A stretch of DNA of 64,000 bases from Litsea cubeba (GCA_012931725.1 CM022953.1:31003446-31067445), one strand, 5' to 3'; shown: positions 11,043 through 23,410, numbered from the stretch's first letter. Notes: a model not told the origin generated them from the sequence alone. Program-made: numbers and translations.

Positions 11043-12814
11043 TGTTGGAAATAGGGTGGGCCTCTAGGATAGGTTTCAAAAACTTTTGACTCACTTGACG
11101 CAGGGATCAACTATCCAGAAGGCTATAAAACCCAATCCAAGATCCATGTCCTCAATCTCTGCCATCATGATCAGAAAATACAATCTATCTAGAAGATAGA
11201 ACCAGCAACATATAAGCTACAAATAAATCTACAACATGCAAGGAAGTAGATTATACCTTTGGAGCTCGGTTGTGCTCTAATGGAGAAGTTGCATCTTTTT
11301 TTTGATGATGAAACGCTTTCACTAATCAAATATGAATTTCCAAGACCTCTTGATCTTCCACGCTATGACCCGTATCAGATTCTCTTTTTTCTCAAGAAGA
11401 TGGTGGGATCTCCAAGAGAAAACTACTAGGAACTCATGGGAGGAACTAGAAAGAGAACTAGAAGAGGGAGAGAGAGGAAAAACTCGTGCAACACTTGTAC
11501 TAGGGAGGCTTAGGCGTGAATCCCAATGTATGGAGAGTGCATGGACGTCCAAGGCCTCTTCTCCTCTTATTTATAGCTTTTGCAAGTTGCCTCCTCTTTA
11601 CTAATTACAATAGAAGTCTTACTTCCATTAATTAGTAACTTATCATATCATAATTAGAAGTCTCACTTCAAATATGATTAGTAACTTTCTAATTCCTTTC
11701 TAATTAAAATAGAAGTCTCACTTCTACTAAAATTAGTAAGTCTACTATTACCACTATTAGAAGTCTCACTTCAAATAGAAATAGTAACTTTCCTTTTAGA
11801 GTTCAACTAGAATTAGATACTTTCTAATAATTGGGCTAGCGTGGGGACCACTAGGGATTCCTTAGAAAGCTGGCTCCAATTGGGACACGCGACCCCACAT
11901 CTCATGTGTAATCCGGGCCCACAGTTAATTGCAAATAACTCCACTATATAAATGCAATTGAACTCCAGTCTTAGGAATATTACATAGAAGACCCTAAACT
12001 TCCACATTACCACAAGTAGACTCCTCTATAAATATCCATGGATCAATTGGACCTGTCTTCCAAACTAGATCCATATCTTATTATCCTTGAACCCCAATTA
12101 ATTATAATGATCATAGGTACCTTTCTAATTAACTCTTAATCAGAATGGGTGCGCACTTACCAATGATAAATCCATTAATTGGCACAAGGGGATATTAGAG
12201 ATAGATTCCATCTTGACCATTGAATGTTCCCACAGCTCTACTACCATGTACCCAAATCACCGAGGTGTTGACCTACAGTTGGCCTCACTCATTGGTGACT
12301 CAAAGCAAATGAATAGATAGGAACTTGAGTTCATTAATGTCTCAGGATTGAGAGCCTATTGCTAGAGAATTATGAGAGCAGACCTTTAAAGTAAAGACAG
12401 TGTTTATAAGGTGCTTCTTATGGTCCTTCAGTACATCCAATGTACCAGCACTATGATCCAGAATCTTCCATTCTGATGATCGAGACAAGTCACACTATCT
12501 CATAGTGATCAAAGTGCTGCAACCTTGTCAGTATGAGATGTCCAGTCTCATCACTGGTTGTGAATATATTTTAAGTATAAGATTTGTCATACATGTCTCC
12601 CGTATGTGGATCTCATCCATACACATGTATTACATCTAATATACTTGTGGACCCCGGTTCATCTCATGAACCATCATGTCATTCGTATTGGTTATGTGCA
12701 AGTATATAATAAATCACCATTCATCTCATGAAAGGAAAGCATGAATATATTGATAAATAAAGAAATTAATCAATTTATTATATCATCTACTGGATTGAGT
12801 CCATAAAACTAACA
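11043..12814 (-). repeat. Solo LTR, 1772 bp, inside the satellite
   Basis: It starts TGTTGGAAATAGG and ends AAAACTAACA. A perfect 5-bp target duplication TAATT flanks it (11038-11042 and 12815-12819). It has no coding region, primer site or polypurine tract, so it is best read as one LTR left by recombination. A TATA-like box on the minus strand (near 11571, reading CTATAAATAAG) suggests minus orientation. A terminal-repeat miniature element without internal genes is the alternative. The parent family was not identified. Confidence 0.85.
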
Positions 12815-12819
12815 TAATT

Positions 12820-14350
12820 CATATCAAACTCATATTAATTCAAAATAAACACAAATAAATTCATATCAAACTTAGATAAATTCGTACCAAACACAGATAA
12901 CATCATGCCAAAGTCATATAAAACATAAAAAACTTAGATAAATTCACAGCAAATAAAAAAGACTCATACCAAAGTCAAACAAGTACACATCAAAGTTAGA
13001 TAAATTCACAGCAAACTCGAATAAACTCACTTAATTCGTATCAAACTCAGATTAATTCATAGCAAACACAAATAAATTCATATCAAACTTAGATAAATTC
13101 ATACCAAACACAGATAACACCATGCCAAAGTCAAATAACATTATGCCAAAGTCAGATAACACATACATCAAAGTTAGATAAATTCACAGCAAACTCAGAT
13201 AAATTCACTTCAATTCATATCAAACTCAGATTAATTCAAAATAAGCACAAATAAATTCATATCAAACTTAGATAAATTCGTACCAAACACAGATAACATC
13301 ATGCCAAAGTCATATAACACATACAAAACTTAGATAAATTCACAGCAAAATAAAAAAGACTTATGCCAAAGTCAAATAAGTACACATCAAAGTTAGATAA
13401 ATTCACAGCAAACTCAGATAAACTCATTTAATTCGTATCAAACTCAGATTAATTCAAAGCAAACACAAATAAATTCATTTCAAACTTAGATAAATTCATA
13501 CCAAACGCAGATAACATCATGCCAAAGTCAAATAATATTATGCCAAAGTCAAATAACTCATACAAAACTCAGATAACACATACATCAAAGTTAGATAAAT
13601 TCACAGCAAACTCAGATAAATTCACTCTAATTCGTATCAAACTCAGATTAATTCAAAGCAACACAAATAAATTCATTTCAAACTTAGATAAATTCATACC
13701 AAACACAGATAATATCATGCCAAAGTCAAATAACATTATGTTAAAGTCAGATAACACATACAAAACTCAGAAAATACATACATCAAAGTTAGATAAATTC
13801 ACAGCAAACTCAGATAAATTCACTTAATTTGTATCAAACTCAAATTAATTCAAAGGAAATACAAATAAATTCATACCAAACACAGATAACATCATGCCAA
13901 AGTCAAATAACATTATGCTAAAGTCAGATAACACATACAGAACTTAGATAAATTCATAGCAAACTCAAAAAAACTCATTTAAAACCAAGTTGAATACATT
14001 TTAAAGTCAAATAAAATCTTGTGAAATTTAGTTAATTTCATACCAAACTCATTATTTCATATGAAACTCAGATAAACTTAATAAAAACTCAAAGAAAATC
14101 ATTTCGAAATCACATAAATTCATTTGAAACCTTTTTTAATTAATAACAAACGAAGTTAAATTGAAATCAAACTCAGAAAAATAATATAATATACAGATAA
14201 ATTCATTTAAAGTCCTATTTAATTGATCACAGACTAAGATAACTTTATATAAAGCTTAGACAAATACATGTCACAGTCAAATAATTTCATATCAAGCTCA
14301 AATAAATTCAAACCAAAACTTAGATAAACTTATGTCAAATTCAATTAAGT
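12820..14350. repeat. AT-rich satellite array, right block
   Basis: About 1.5 kb of 17-19-base units in a partly ordered, higher-order pattern. Blocks of roughly 330 to 400 bases, each containing ACACAGATAACATCATGCC and CAAAGTTAGATAAATTCAC, recur from 12880, 13110, 13290, 13510 and 13700. Units degrade toward the right end. Open frames here are artefacts of the repeat. Confidence 0.92.
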
Positions 14351-14858
14351 TTAAGTCAAGATAATTCGATTGCTTGAGGTCACTGATGAGTTGATTTTGC
14401 TTCTTTGTGCAGTTTCCTTCATCTTTGATTTCAAAATCTTTATTTTGCTTAAATTTCGGAGTGTATGACGGAATATTTTTAAGCAATGCATGTTTGGTGA
14501 CGTATGAAGTATATAAAGAGAGGGCATTTTTGTCTTTTTGACTCATTAAATGTTAAAAGGGGGCCGCTGCCTTTATGAGAAAATAACCTAGACCACAGGC
14601 TATAAAACGTACTGTTGAGGGACTTTTCACAAAATGCCCTTAAAAAAAATCCCTTCCCCTTCGAATCTATGGAGAAAGAAAACAGACTTTGACATATAAT
14701 GAAAAGCTTTTCTATGCCTCATAGCATCGTCCTTTTAGGTTTCTTTCCTCCCATTTCATCTATTTTTTTTTTAATTTCCCTTGCCACTATTTGGATCCTC
14801 GAGATCTTGTTTTTCCCTGCATTCAGTATACCTGGCCTATTTTTTTTTTTATTGACAT
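14351..14858. other. Unassigned spacer
   Basis: AT-rich DNA with homopolymer runs. I see no gene. Confidence 0.5.
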
Positions 14859-14877
14859 TTGATAGTGGAATTTAGTT
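14859..14877 (+). repeat. LINE target-site duplication, left copy
   Basis: TTGATAGTGGAATTTAGTT here is repeated exactly at 17004-17022. The two copies bracket the LINE. Confidence 0.92.
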
Positions 14878-17003
14878 TTTTGTTTAAAGGGTAATTGTAT
14901 TAAAGAGAGAGAAGAAAGAATACAGAGGCCAAGGAAGCCTCAAAGAAAGGGAAAATACAAGAGAAGAAAAGCCAAAAGACCCTGGGAAGATACAAAAGCC
15001 AGGGAGGGTTCAGTTGTAGTTTTGATTTACAGGTATATTCAAAAATCTGAAGAGGGAGGTGAGCTGGTGGCTGCCAAAAGGTTTTGAGATCCTTTTCAGA
15101 GAGATACCCAGATCATCATGCAGATTAAGTAAGATCTGATTAAGGGAAGGATGATGGTCATAAAAAAATGCTGCATTTCTTGCCTTCCAGATAGTATGAA
15201 GAACTGAGAGAAAGACTGCAGCCATGAAGTGCCTCCCAGCTGAGTCATTTCCTGTCGAGAGAGCCTGCCAAATAGAAGAGGCAGAGCAAGATGGCGGGTG
15301 CAATGCATTTGAGGAGAGCAGCAGCCATTGCCAGAGAGAAAGAGCAAAAGGGCAGGAGAAGAAAAGGTGGCTGGTTGAATCTTCTCCGCTGAGACAGAGA
15401 CTGCACCTCGAAGCTAAGGAGAAGCCGATTTGCTGCAGGCGCAAATCAGAGGGTGTTCTGTTTAGCATTAGTCTCCATCCAAAACAGCTGACTCTGGGAA
15501 GGGAGATACCGTTCCAAATGAGAGAAGGCCAATTGAGGATGAGACCTCTCTGTCTGATTGTATTCCAGGCAGTTTTCAGGGATAGCTGGCCATCAGCAGA
15601 CTCTTTCCAGTAGAGATTGTCTTTAGCAGCGTGATTGGGAGAGAGGTATGAGGTAGCATTGTCGAGCAGGTCTTGAACAGGAGTTGGCAGATTCAGGGGG
15701 ATATGCCAGGAGCCAGAGTGGAAGAGGGAGGCCAGCCTTTGATCCAGAGGAAAGTGCAGATTGGGGAAGACAGCAGAGAGAGGTCTGTCTCCACACCAAG
15801 TATCATGCCAGAGGTTGATGTCTTCGCCATTGCCAAAGGCCCAGGCACTGCCCTGTTGCAGAAGATGAGCAAGACGACGAACTTTTTTCCAAATGCAGGA
15901 GCCATAGATGGTATTTGCAGGGTTCCAGATGCTGCTGAGCTTGAAGTAACGGTCCTTGAACCATGCAGACCAGATGGTGTTCATGGTGGAAGCCTGCCAG
16001 CCCAACTTGATTAAAGTTGCGTTGTTGACTTCGCTGATCCTTCTGATGCCGAGGCCTCCTTCTGACTTTGGGAGGGTAACTTGGGACCAATTGACGTGGT
16101 TGAGCTTAGAGGAGGGGGCACTGCCAGACCAGAGGACCCTTCTCATCAATCTTTCAATGGCTTTACATATAGAGACAGGGAGTGGAAGGATGGAGGCTGT
16201 GTGTAAAGGGATACAGGAGAGGACGTGCTTAATGAGGATCAGTCTGCTTGCAAAAGAGAGAAATTTGGCTTTCCAGGCTGACAGCCTTGCTAGAATGGAA
16301 TCCAGCAGAGGGAGGAAGTGAGCTTGCTTCGGAGTGCCAAAAACTATAGGAAATCCCAAATATTTTAGCTGAGCCTGGCACTGCTGCAGACCAAGGATAG
16401 AGCAGATTCTGGACTTCCTACGAGTCCCACATTTGCCAATGAAGAGCTGACTCTTGCGAAGGTAGATTTGCTGGCCAGAGGAGGTTTGGTACAGCTCCAG
16501 CAGGTCTTGAAGAGCTAGCACTCCTGAAGTGGTACCTTTCATGAAGATGATTATGTCATCCGCATAGAGGAGGTGGCAAGGGGTGGAGGGAACTGAGGAT
16601 AGGGGAAGGATGGTCCTTTGGGATTGAAGGTTGTGGAGATGAAGGCTGAGAATTTCCTCTGCAAGGATAAACAGGTAAGGTGATAGTGGGTCACCTTGTC
16701 GAAGACCACAGTGGGAGCTGAAAAAAACCATGAGGGGTTCGGTTGATCAAGACAGAGCATCTGGTTGTGCAAATACATTCTCACATGAGGGAGATCCAGT
16801 CTTCAGAGAAGTTGAAAAACCTTAGTGCAGAGAAAAGGAATTGCCAATTGAGCTTGTCAAAAGCTTTGGAAATGTCTAGCTTGAGGCAGAGGGAACCTTT
16901 ACTGAGCTTGGAGTTGAGCTTCTGGAATAGCTCGAAGGTCAATGCTGCATGATGTTGGATTGATCTGCCTTGGATGAAAGCTGCTGCCTTGGATGAAAGC
17001 TGC
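14878..17003 (-). mobile_element. 5'-truncated LINE retrotransposon
   Basis: A 2.1-kb non-LTR element lies between exact 19-bp target duplications. On the minus strand its 3' end is a short A-rich tail (AAACAAAAA) next to the left duplication. The endonuclease domain and the start of RT are missing, as expected for incomplete target-primed reverse transcription. At the 5' end, TTGGATGAAAGCTGCTGCC-like sequence is present twice (about 16970-17003), a micro-duplication at the junction. Confidence 0.93.
15010..16905 (-). pseudogene. LINE reverse transcriptase with zf-RVT domain
   Basis: Non-LTR RT with LKLDISKAFDKLNWQFLF near 16860, then GLRQGDPLSPYLFILAEE near 16705 and the catalytic LLYADDIIIFMKG near 16560. 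The C-terminal zf-RVT region follows: NGISLPRVSCFGWRLMLNR, then CSLCLSGEDSTSHLFFSCP. Downstream of 16731 the frame is open for 573 codons to its stop at 15010. Upstream, an in-frame TGA after DWISLM and a frameshift separate the first RT motif. It would nick-prime and copy LINE RNA at the target. The missing N-terminus makes it inactive. Confidence 0.92.
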
Positions 17004-17022
17004 TTGATAGTGGAATTTAGTT

Positions 17023-18028
17023 AGTTTCAGCTTATTGATGTATGGTAATAGACACGAGAGTTGGGATGCCAAGCGAAAAACCTTCTTTGCAAATACTGCC
17101 AAGCGAAAAACCATCTTTGCAAACCTTATTTGTTGGAGAAATCAATATAATTATTTAACACGTAAAAAAACTCATGTAATATTATTAATGGACTTCAGAT
17201 ATTGATTTTTTTTTTGTTTCCACTTATGCACACTAATTATATATATCTACTCACGGTTGTTGGATAATTAGTTATTGTCTATTTTGTTTTTCTCAACCAA
17301 GACACTTTCTTCTCTTTTATTATAATGGGTAATAGACATGGGAGCCAGAGAGTGATGTAGTTGCCAACCTTGGACGCAAGGTTGCACATCCATTCAATAA
17401 AGGGTTCCACGTAAGGAAAATCTATAAAAATAGGCTTTAGCGTTTTTAAAATATCATGATATTATTATTATTTTGAAATGGTCATGTAACATGTGTTAAA
17501 AGGTGTCAGATTAACGCAAAGTTAGTTGCAAGCAAATTACATGTGTTAAAAGGTGTCAGAAAAACACAAAATTAGTTGCAAGCAAATTTTCTATTGAAAC
17601 AATCAACTTTAATGAATAGATACGGTGAGTTTTTTTTTTTTTTTTTTTTTAATGTTTGGTTACGCTCATTTACAAGCTAAAAAATGACTATCCTCCTTTG
17701 GCCTACCAGAATCCAACTGATCTGTCTTATTTTTAATGGGCTTTCGTCTCTTGATCTCTTGAGTAGCTTCTTGATTCCACCTCTTTATTCTCGAGAGGAA
17801 TCATATGATCGACACCGCCTCCGTTTCCAGCCCACCCTACAAGATTTCTGCCAAATCTCATTGTACAATTAAGATCTTCGGAGAGTTTTAACTTTTTTTT
17901 TGGTTTTTTTTTTGTTTTTAGATTCGCAACGTTGTTGATTTATTTTGTTTTGGATTCTTTTTTGCTTTGAAATTGTGAGTTTTGCGATCTTGAAGTTCGA
18001 TTATTTATTTATTTATTTTGTAAGAGGT
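17023..18028. other. Unassigned DNA with two short tandem duplications
   Basis: A 33-base duplication around GCCAAGCGAAAAACC lies at 17068-17125, and a ~55-base one around TGTGTTAAAAGGTGTCAGA lies at 17490-17585. Long T runs follow. No gene is supported. Confidence 0.55.
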
Positions 18029-19662
18029 TGTTGATAGTGGATATTGAAAGAACTAGCTGGTCGCAGTTGGGTGTCAGAACCGAACTCGCCGAGAACCTTG
18101 TGCGTTCCACTGTGTGAGGTAGACCTGCGAACTCGCTGTGAATGCTCTCAGATCTTCTGGATGATCAACCAAGAGTTTCCATCTTCCTTATCAGTGGCGG
18201 ACCCAGGATTTTCGTTTGAGGGGTGCGGAACGATGACAATTGAAAAAGTCCAAAAATTTTATTTTGTGATACTTTTTTCACATTAATAATGACAAACGAG
18301 AAAATATATTGCATTTAAATGATTACAAAACTTAGTTAGGTTTATTTTTCACATTAATACTTTCTTCACATAAATCCCATCATTTGTTTCACTGAGAAGA
18401 CTAAGAAGATTTTAGACTTCATAAAGTTAGTTTTTTTTTCCTTCCATAAATTTAGTTTATGTTCCTAAAGAAGCAGATAATGTACAGAAAGTTGGTGCAT
18501 TGGGTGATTGCATAAATATTAGGACCCATTAGCAGATGACGAATGCAGTACTCCTAATACAAAGATCTCAAAATACTAGCACCAACCATATTTTACAATT
18601 CTGATTTCTGAGGGGCTTGTTTCTGGGTTAATATAATATTATCAAACAACAACCAGCCCCAACGACAAACAAATTACTCAAAAATCAACTGCATTTGATA
18701 TCAAAATGCCTCTACACTATGGACGTGTGAAAATTAAACCACTTTTCACATAATCCAAAACAAAGCTTTAAAAAAAATGAGGAAACACATGAGATCGAAC
18801 TCAAAAGTTTCAAAATAAATAAACAAATAAATAAATGAAGCTTAATCCATTCCAGATCCACTATTTTAAGAGGAAAAATCAGAACAAATCATTTTTAACT
18901 CGACAGTGATTGCATCAAATAAATAGTAAAATAAAAAAAAATACGAAGCATGGAGTATTATTTGGAGTTGGGTCTATCTTCTCCTCTTCTATGTCTCTAC
19001 ATATGTAAGACTGCAAGTTTTGAGCCTCATCAGTTGTCGACTTGAAACCGCGCGCAAGAGAAACAGAGAGGGAGGGAGGGAGAAATAAGAACTATTGATT
19101 TGGTGCGTTGATGGAGAGTTTCCAATGGACATTGGAGAGGGAGAGGGAGAGAGAGAGAGAAGGACTAGAGAGATACAAGGGTTTTCGATTTGGGGGAACT
19201 GAGAGTGAGTGGATTTATCGATTGTTGATGTGGGTGGGCGCATTTTAAGGATGGGCTTTAAATGGGTGGGTGGGGGGGGGGGGGGGGGGTGGTTGCAAGA
19301 AGGAATTTTAAGTGGGGGCAGGGGTGCATGACCCATATCTCTCTAACAGGATTTTCAAAATTTACTGGGTGCACCTGCACCCAGGTGAACACACATGGGT
19401 CCGCCCTCGTTCTTTATATAAAGCAATCCCTAGGAGTTACAACTCTATACGGACTCTACCCCTCCTGGAATCCCACATCTCCTGACCAGCGTGGGAATTC
19501 TGCCAACCGAGAGTCTGAACTTGATCCAAACTCTATCACCAAGAGTTTGATCCTTATCTGTCTCAACTAGATCAAGACTTGTTGGGAGTTCATCTGCGGC
19601 ACACCGTCGGGCTCGATCTGGCATGGGCCCAATGGCAGTCGGGCCACACAATTTTCCTAACA
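18029..19662 (-). repeat. Copia A 3' LTR, interrupted
   Basis: The right edge is clear. The minus strand reads CCAAGTGGGAGAT then TGTTAGGAAAATTG, a polypurine tract followed by TG at 19662. A TATA-like TTATATAAAG sits at about 19413-19421. The LTR is split by the 1.2-kb element at 18192-19409. The outer edge near 18029 is a guess because the other LTR is missing. Confidence 0.65.
18192..19409. mobile_element. Non-autonomous hAT-like transposon
   Basis: The ends are imperfect inverted repeats: CAGTGGCGGACCCAGG at the left, and GGGTCCGCCCTCG at the right. The flanks are 8-bp near-identical direct repeats, TTCCTTAT (18184-18191) and TTCTTTAT (19410-19417), the duplication size of hAT elements. 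No transposase frame is present. It contains an unbroken run of about 18 G within a G-rich block near 19267-19290. Confidence 0.75.
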
Positions 19663-19675
19663 ATCTCCCACTTGG
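19663..19675 (-). other. Copia A polypurine tract
   Basis: The minus strand reads CCAAGTGGGAGAT directly before the LTR. It would prime plus-strand DNA synthesis. Confidence 0.8.
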
Positions 19676-19711
19676 CACGAATGCCATGGTTGACAAACGT
19701 GCCAATGCACA

Positions 19712-20150
19712 TCAAATATATTTAAGTCCCATGCGCATCACATGCCTCACAAATTCTTCCGCAGGCAACGGTTTGGTGAGAGCATCAGCCATCAATTCCT
19801 TAGAAGGCAAATAAGAAATTTCAATTTCTCCATTCTCAGCCTTCTCCCGGACAAAATGATATTTTATCTCAACATGCTTTGATCGGTTGATAAATTTTGG
19901 CCCAGTCACCATTGAGATGGCAGACGTACTATCTACGTTCATTGGGACAGGATGATCCTCACTGATTAAATCAATACCACATAAAAAGTTTCTTAACTAG
20001 ACAGCCTCCTGAACTACGGTATTACAGGCTATATACTCTGCCTCAGCCATAGACATGGCCGTTAAGGTATGTTTCTTGCTACCCCAAGAGATCGCACCTC
20101 CCCCCCAGAGTATACACATAGTCGTTGGTTGACTTTCTTTTGTCTAAGTC
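19712..20150 (-). pseudogene. Copia A RNase H
   Basis: Copia RNase H with the MAEAEYIACNT motif near 20040 and the C-terminal HVEIKYHFVREK and ADALTKPLPAEEF. A stop and frame change near 20000 break it. It lies between RT and the polypurine tract, as expected. Confidence 0.85.
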
Positions 20151-20156
20151 ACTGGC

Positions 20157-21463
20157 CTAATCCGCATCAGAATAGCCACGCAATTTCAGGTAATCACCTT
20201 GATAACATAGTTGCAACTTCAAGGTGCCTTTGATGTACCGTAGAATCATCTTAACAGCATACCAATGAGGTAATCCAGGGTCACTTAGGAATCTACTCAC
20301 GAGACCCACGGCGAATGCAACATCTGGTCTCGTGCACAGCATCGCATACATGATGCTTCCCACAACCTGAGCATAAGGCTTGCCCCGTATAATTGCCTTA
20401 TCTTCCTCAGTTGTGGGCTCCTGTTTGCTGGACAATTTTTCACTTTTGCTAATGAGAATATCGACTAGCTTGCACATCATCATATCAAACCGTTTTAACA
20501 CAATTTTCAAATAGGACTCTAGTGACAAAGTCAATAACCGATTCGGCCGGTCATGGGTGATCGTTATGCCAGTACATATATAGCCTCACCCATGTCCTTC
20601 ATCTCGAATCTTGACTTCAACAACTGTTTGATTCTATTTATGGCATCCAAATCGTCACCAACAATCAGGATGTCATCCACATACAATGACAAATATAAAT
20701 AATTACTCCCACTGCGTTTTACATAGAAACATATATCAACATTATTGGGGACAAAACCAATTTCACTTATGGCCTGGTGAAATTTCTTGTACCACTGCCT
20801 CGATGACTGTTTAAGTCCATAGAGTGCCTTTTGTAATTTGTACACCTTGTCCTCATGACCTTGCACCAAAAAACCTTCAGGTTTTTTCATGTAAATCTTT
20901 TCATCCAATTCGCTATTCTGGAAAGCAATTTTTACATCCATTTGGTGCAATTCCAAGTCATGATAAGCCACATCCTCCATAAGGGTCCTAATGGATTGGA
21001 ATTTTACGACTGGGGAGAAAGTTTCATCGTAATCAATTCCTTCCACTTGTGTGAAACCCTTGGCCACTAACCGTGCTTTGTATTTATCCAAGGAATCATC
21101 CGAATTGAATTTCTTCTTAAGAACCCATTTACAACCGATGGCCTTTCGACCTTTGGGTAGATGGACTAATTGCCACCCCTGGTTCTTATGAATTGATTCA
21201 ATTTCCTCTCTCATAGCATTCATCCAATTTTCAGCAACATGCCCATTGATTGCTTGAGAGTAGGATGTCGGATCCAAATCCTCCACGGTTTCTAGTAAAC
21301 TGCAATAATCATCCAAATATGATGGATGTTTCCTTATCCGAACGGGTCTACTTATTTTCGGTTGTTCCTCTTCAAGTGGGCCCTGCCCAGAGGTTAAATT
21401 TCCAACGTCAACCATGTCGGACCCCCCCACTCGCTTGAACATCCTTATCCTTAGAGATCTCAT
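20157..21463 (-). pseudogene. Copia A reverse transcriptase
   Basis: Copia RT with GCKWVLKKKFNSDDSLDKYK, ARLVAKGFTQVEGIDYDETF, LHQMDVKIAFQNSELDE and the catalytic LYVDDILIVGDD near 20650. The frame breaks at about 20564 and resumes at 20534. The LDVKTAFL-like block reads MDVKIAFQNSEL, with Gln and Ser where Leu-Asn-Gly is usual, another sign of decay. Confidence 0.9.
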
Positions 21464-22390
21464 AGAAATCCACCATCCGTGGTCTATCTCTAGGATTACC
21501 TATTGGATTCTCAAGGAAATACACATCTCGACATTCCATGATTATTTTATTATTGTGATCATACACACGATATCCTTTTGAATGACTTGGGTAGCCAACA
21601 AACGAGCAATTCTTTCTCATTTTTGCCTGCAGTTTGTGTCTTTCTTGTGGAGGTGACAGGACATGTGCGGGGCAGCCCCAAACTTTTATATGTTCCATTT
21701 TAGGTTTGGCTCCAATCCATAACTCATACAGGGTCTTGGGCATAAATTTAAAGGGCACCCTGTTCAATATATATTATGCAATACTAATTGCCTCTTCCCA
21801 CAAATACAGCGGAAGTTTCGTGTGGCTCATCATGGACCTAACCATGTCCAAAAGTGTTCGATTTTGACGCTCAGCCACGCCATTTTGTTGTGGGGTGTAA
21901 GGGATCGCATACTCATGTATGATTCCCTCTCTTGCACAATATTCTTTGAACAGCTCAAAAGTGTACTCCCCCCTCTATCGGATCGAATCCGTTTAATTTT
22001 CGTGCCCTTTTGATTCTGAACTTCAGCAGCATATATTTGAAACAATTTTAATGCCTCATATTTATGTTTAATCAAGTAGATATAACCATATCTGTTGAAG
22101 TCGTCAATGAAGGTAATGAAATACACCTCCCCCATCCTAGTATGAACATTTAAGGGTCTACATATATTAGTGTGAATCAGGTCTAGCAATTCTGAATTTC
22201 TAGTTCCCTTTGGGAATGGTTTCCTGACCATTTTCCCACTTAGACATGGTTCACATGTAGGGTATTCCACTTTTCCAACGTCAAGTAAGAGCCCATCCTT
22301 AACCATTCTAGTTCTTCTGTTCTTGTTAATGTGTCCTAATATGTAGTGCCATAACAATGCCAAACCATTAACACATTCATTCACACACAC
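21408..22390 (-). pseudogene. Copia A integrase
   Basis: The zinc region includes LWHYILGHINKNR and CEPCLSGKM. The catalytic core includes FITFIDDFNRYGYIYL and IRSDRGG, and after a frameshift near 22010 the expected TPQQNGVAE region. The next frame (21767-21408) continues with LYELWIGAKPKMEHIKVWGC. It would insert the cDNA. At least two frameshifts disable it. Confidence 0.88.
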
Positions 22391-23410
22391 AGAATATTGG
22401 AACTAGATTTTATTGCAACTTTAGAAGTGTCCAGCAAATACAATTTGTCATGAAGCAAACCATAAATACAAAATTTTCCATTGAGCCCAATAGAAACCTT
22501 ATAAGTAGTGAACCTAATTCCAAAACCACTAGATGCAAGCTGGCTGACGGAAATCACGCTCTTTCTCATGCCGGGAGCGAAGAAAACATCTGACAAATGC
22601 AACGATTTTCTAGTTGGCAGGAGAATTTTCACTTTCCCCAACCCCAACACATTGCAGAATGTCTCATTCCCCATGAATATGTTATGTTCTCTAGCTTTAA
22701 TTTCTTGAAATTCAATGAAATCTGCTTTGGTCCTCGAGATGTGTCGAGTAGCCCCGGAATCGATCCACCGGTTGCTTTCATTGGTGTCCACCATCATGGA
22801 TTCCGTGATCATATCAATATAATCTTTACTTCCATGTGGTACCATGTTCTGTTGCACATTCTCACCCTTTTTCTTTTTATTTTTATCCGGATAATCAGTA
22901 TGAAAATGCCCAGGCTTCCCGCAAATAAAGCAACGCCCCTTTTTCTTTTGTTGTACCTTAGCTTTCCCTTTGCCCTTATACTTCCTTTTCCCCATAGTAG
23001 CCATAGAGCCACTAGCAGAATTGGTTTGGGCAAGCAAAGCAGTAGGCACAACACCACGGGCAGCCTGCCTTTGTCCTTCAGCAATTAATTCAGCCTCAGT
23101 ATTTTTAACGGTCAATGTTTTCTGGAGGCTTAGGGTCTGAGAAACATTCTCCCATGAAGGTGGGAGACTTTGCAACAGATACAATCGCTGCAACTCCTGG
23201 TCCATATCACTTCCCAAAGCAATCAAGTTCCTCAATCTTATATTCATCTGGTCAATGTGGTCATTGATCAAGGTTCCTTCAGGCATTTTATAATTAACAT
23301 AATTTGAGAATGCCTCCATAAGGTGGGACACAATGGATGCATCGTATTTCGTAATTATTTGATCATAAAATTCTTTTGCTGAAACTAATTGCTCAAATTG
23401 CTTGACCAAG
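22381..23410 (-). pseudogene. Copia A gag and protease
   Basis: Gag_2-type segment (SHLMEAFSNYVNYKMPEGTL, LYLLQSLPPSWENV) followed by a zinc knuckle and the protease motif WIDSGATRHIS. The knuckle reads CFICGKPGHFHTDY: its last Cys has become Tyr. The first about 17 codons of the open frame are antisense gypsy sequence, so the true copia sequence begins at about 23410. Confidence 0.88.

Larger units (their letters stand above)
18029..23410 (-). mobile_element. Copia A: 5'-truncated Ty1/copia element
   Basis: On the minus strand the order is gag, protease, integrase, RT, RNase H, which is the copia order, followed by a polypurine tract and a 3' LTR. The 5' LTR and start of gag are missing: the element stops at about 23410, where plus-strand gypsy RNase H sequence begins. 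All genes are broken. The 3' LTR carries a nested hAT-like element. Confidence 0.9.

Noticed and set aside
11322..11604. Two opposed frames at 11.3-11.6 kb
   Set aside because: Both lie in the leader region of the solo LTR and show no protein family features.
13519..13827. Lys/Asn/Ser-rich frame of 102 codons
   Set aside because: It is a translation of the 17-19-bp satellite and repeats with it.
10690..14350. Repeats as a possible CRISPR array
   Set aside because: Units are contiguous with no unique spacers of constant length, and the context is a plant nuclear genome.
22597..23088. Plus-strand frame of 163 codons
   Set aside because: It is antisense to clear copia gag with a zinc knuckle and protease motif.
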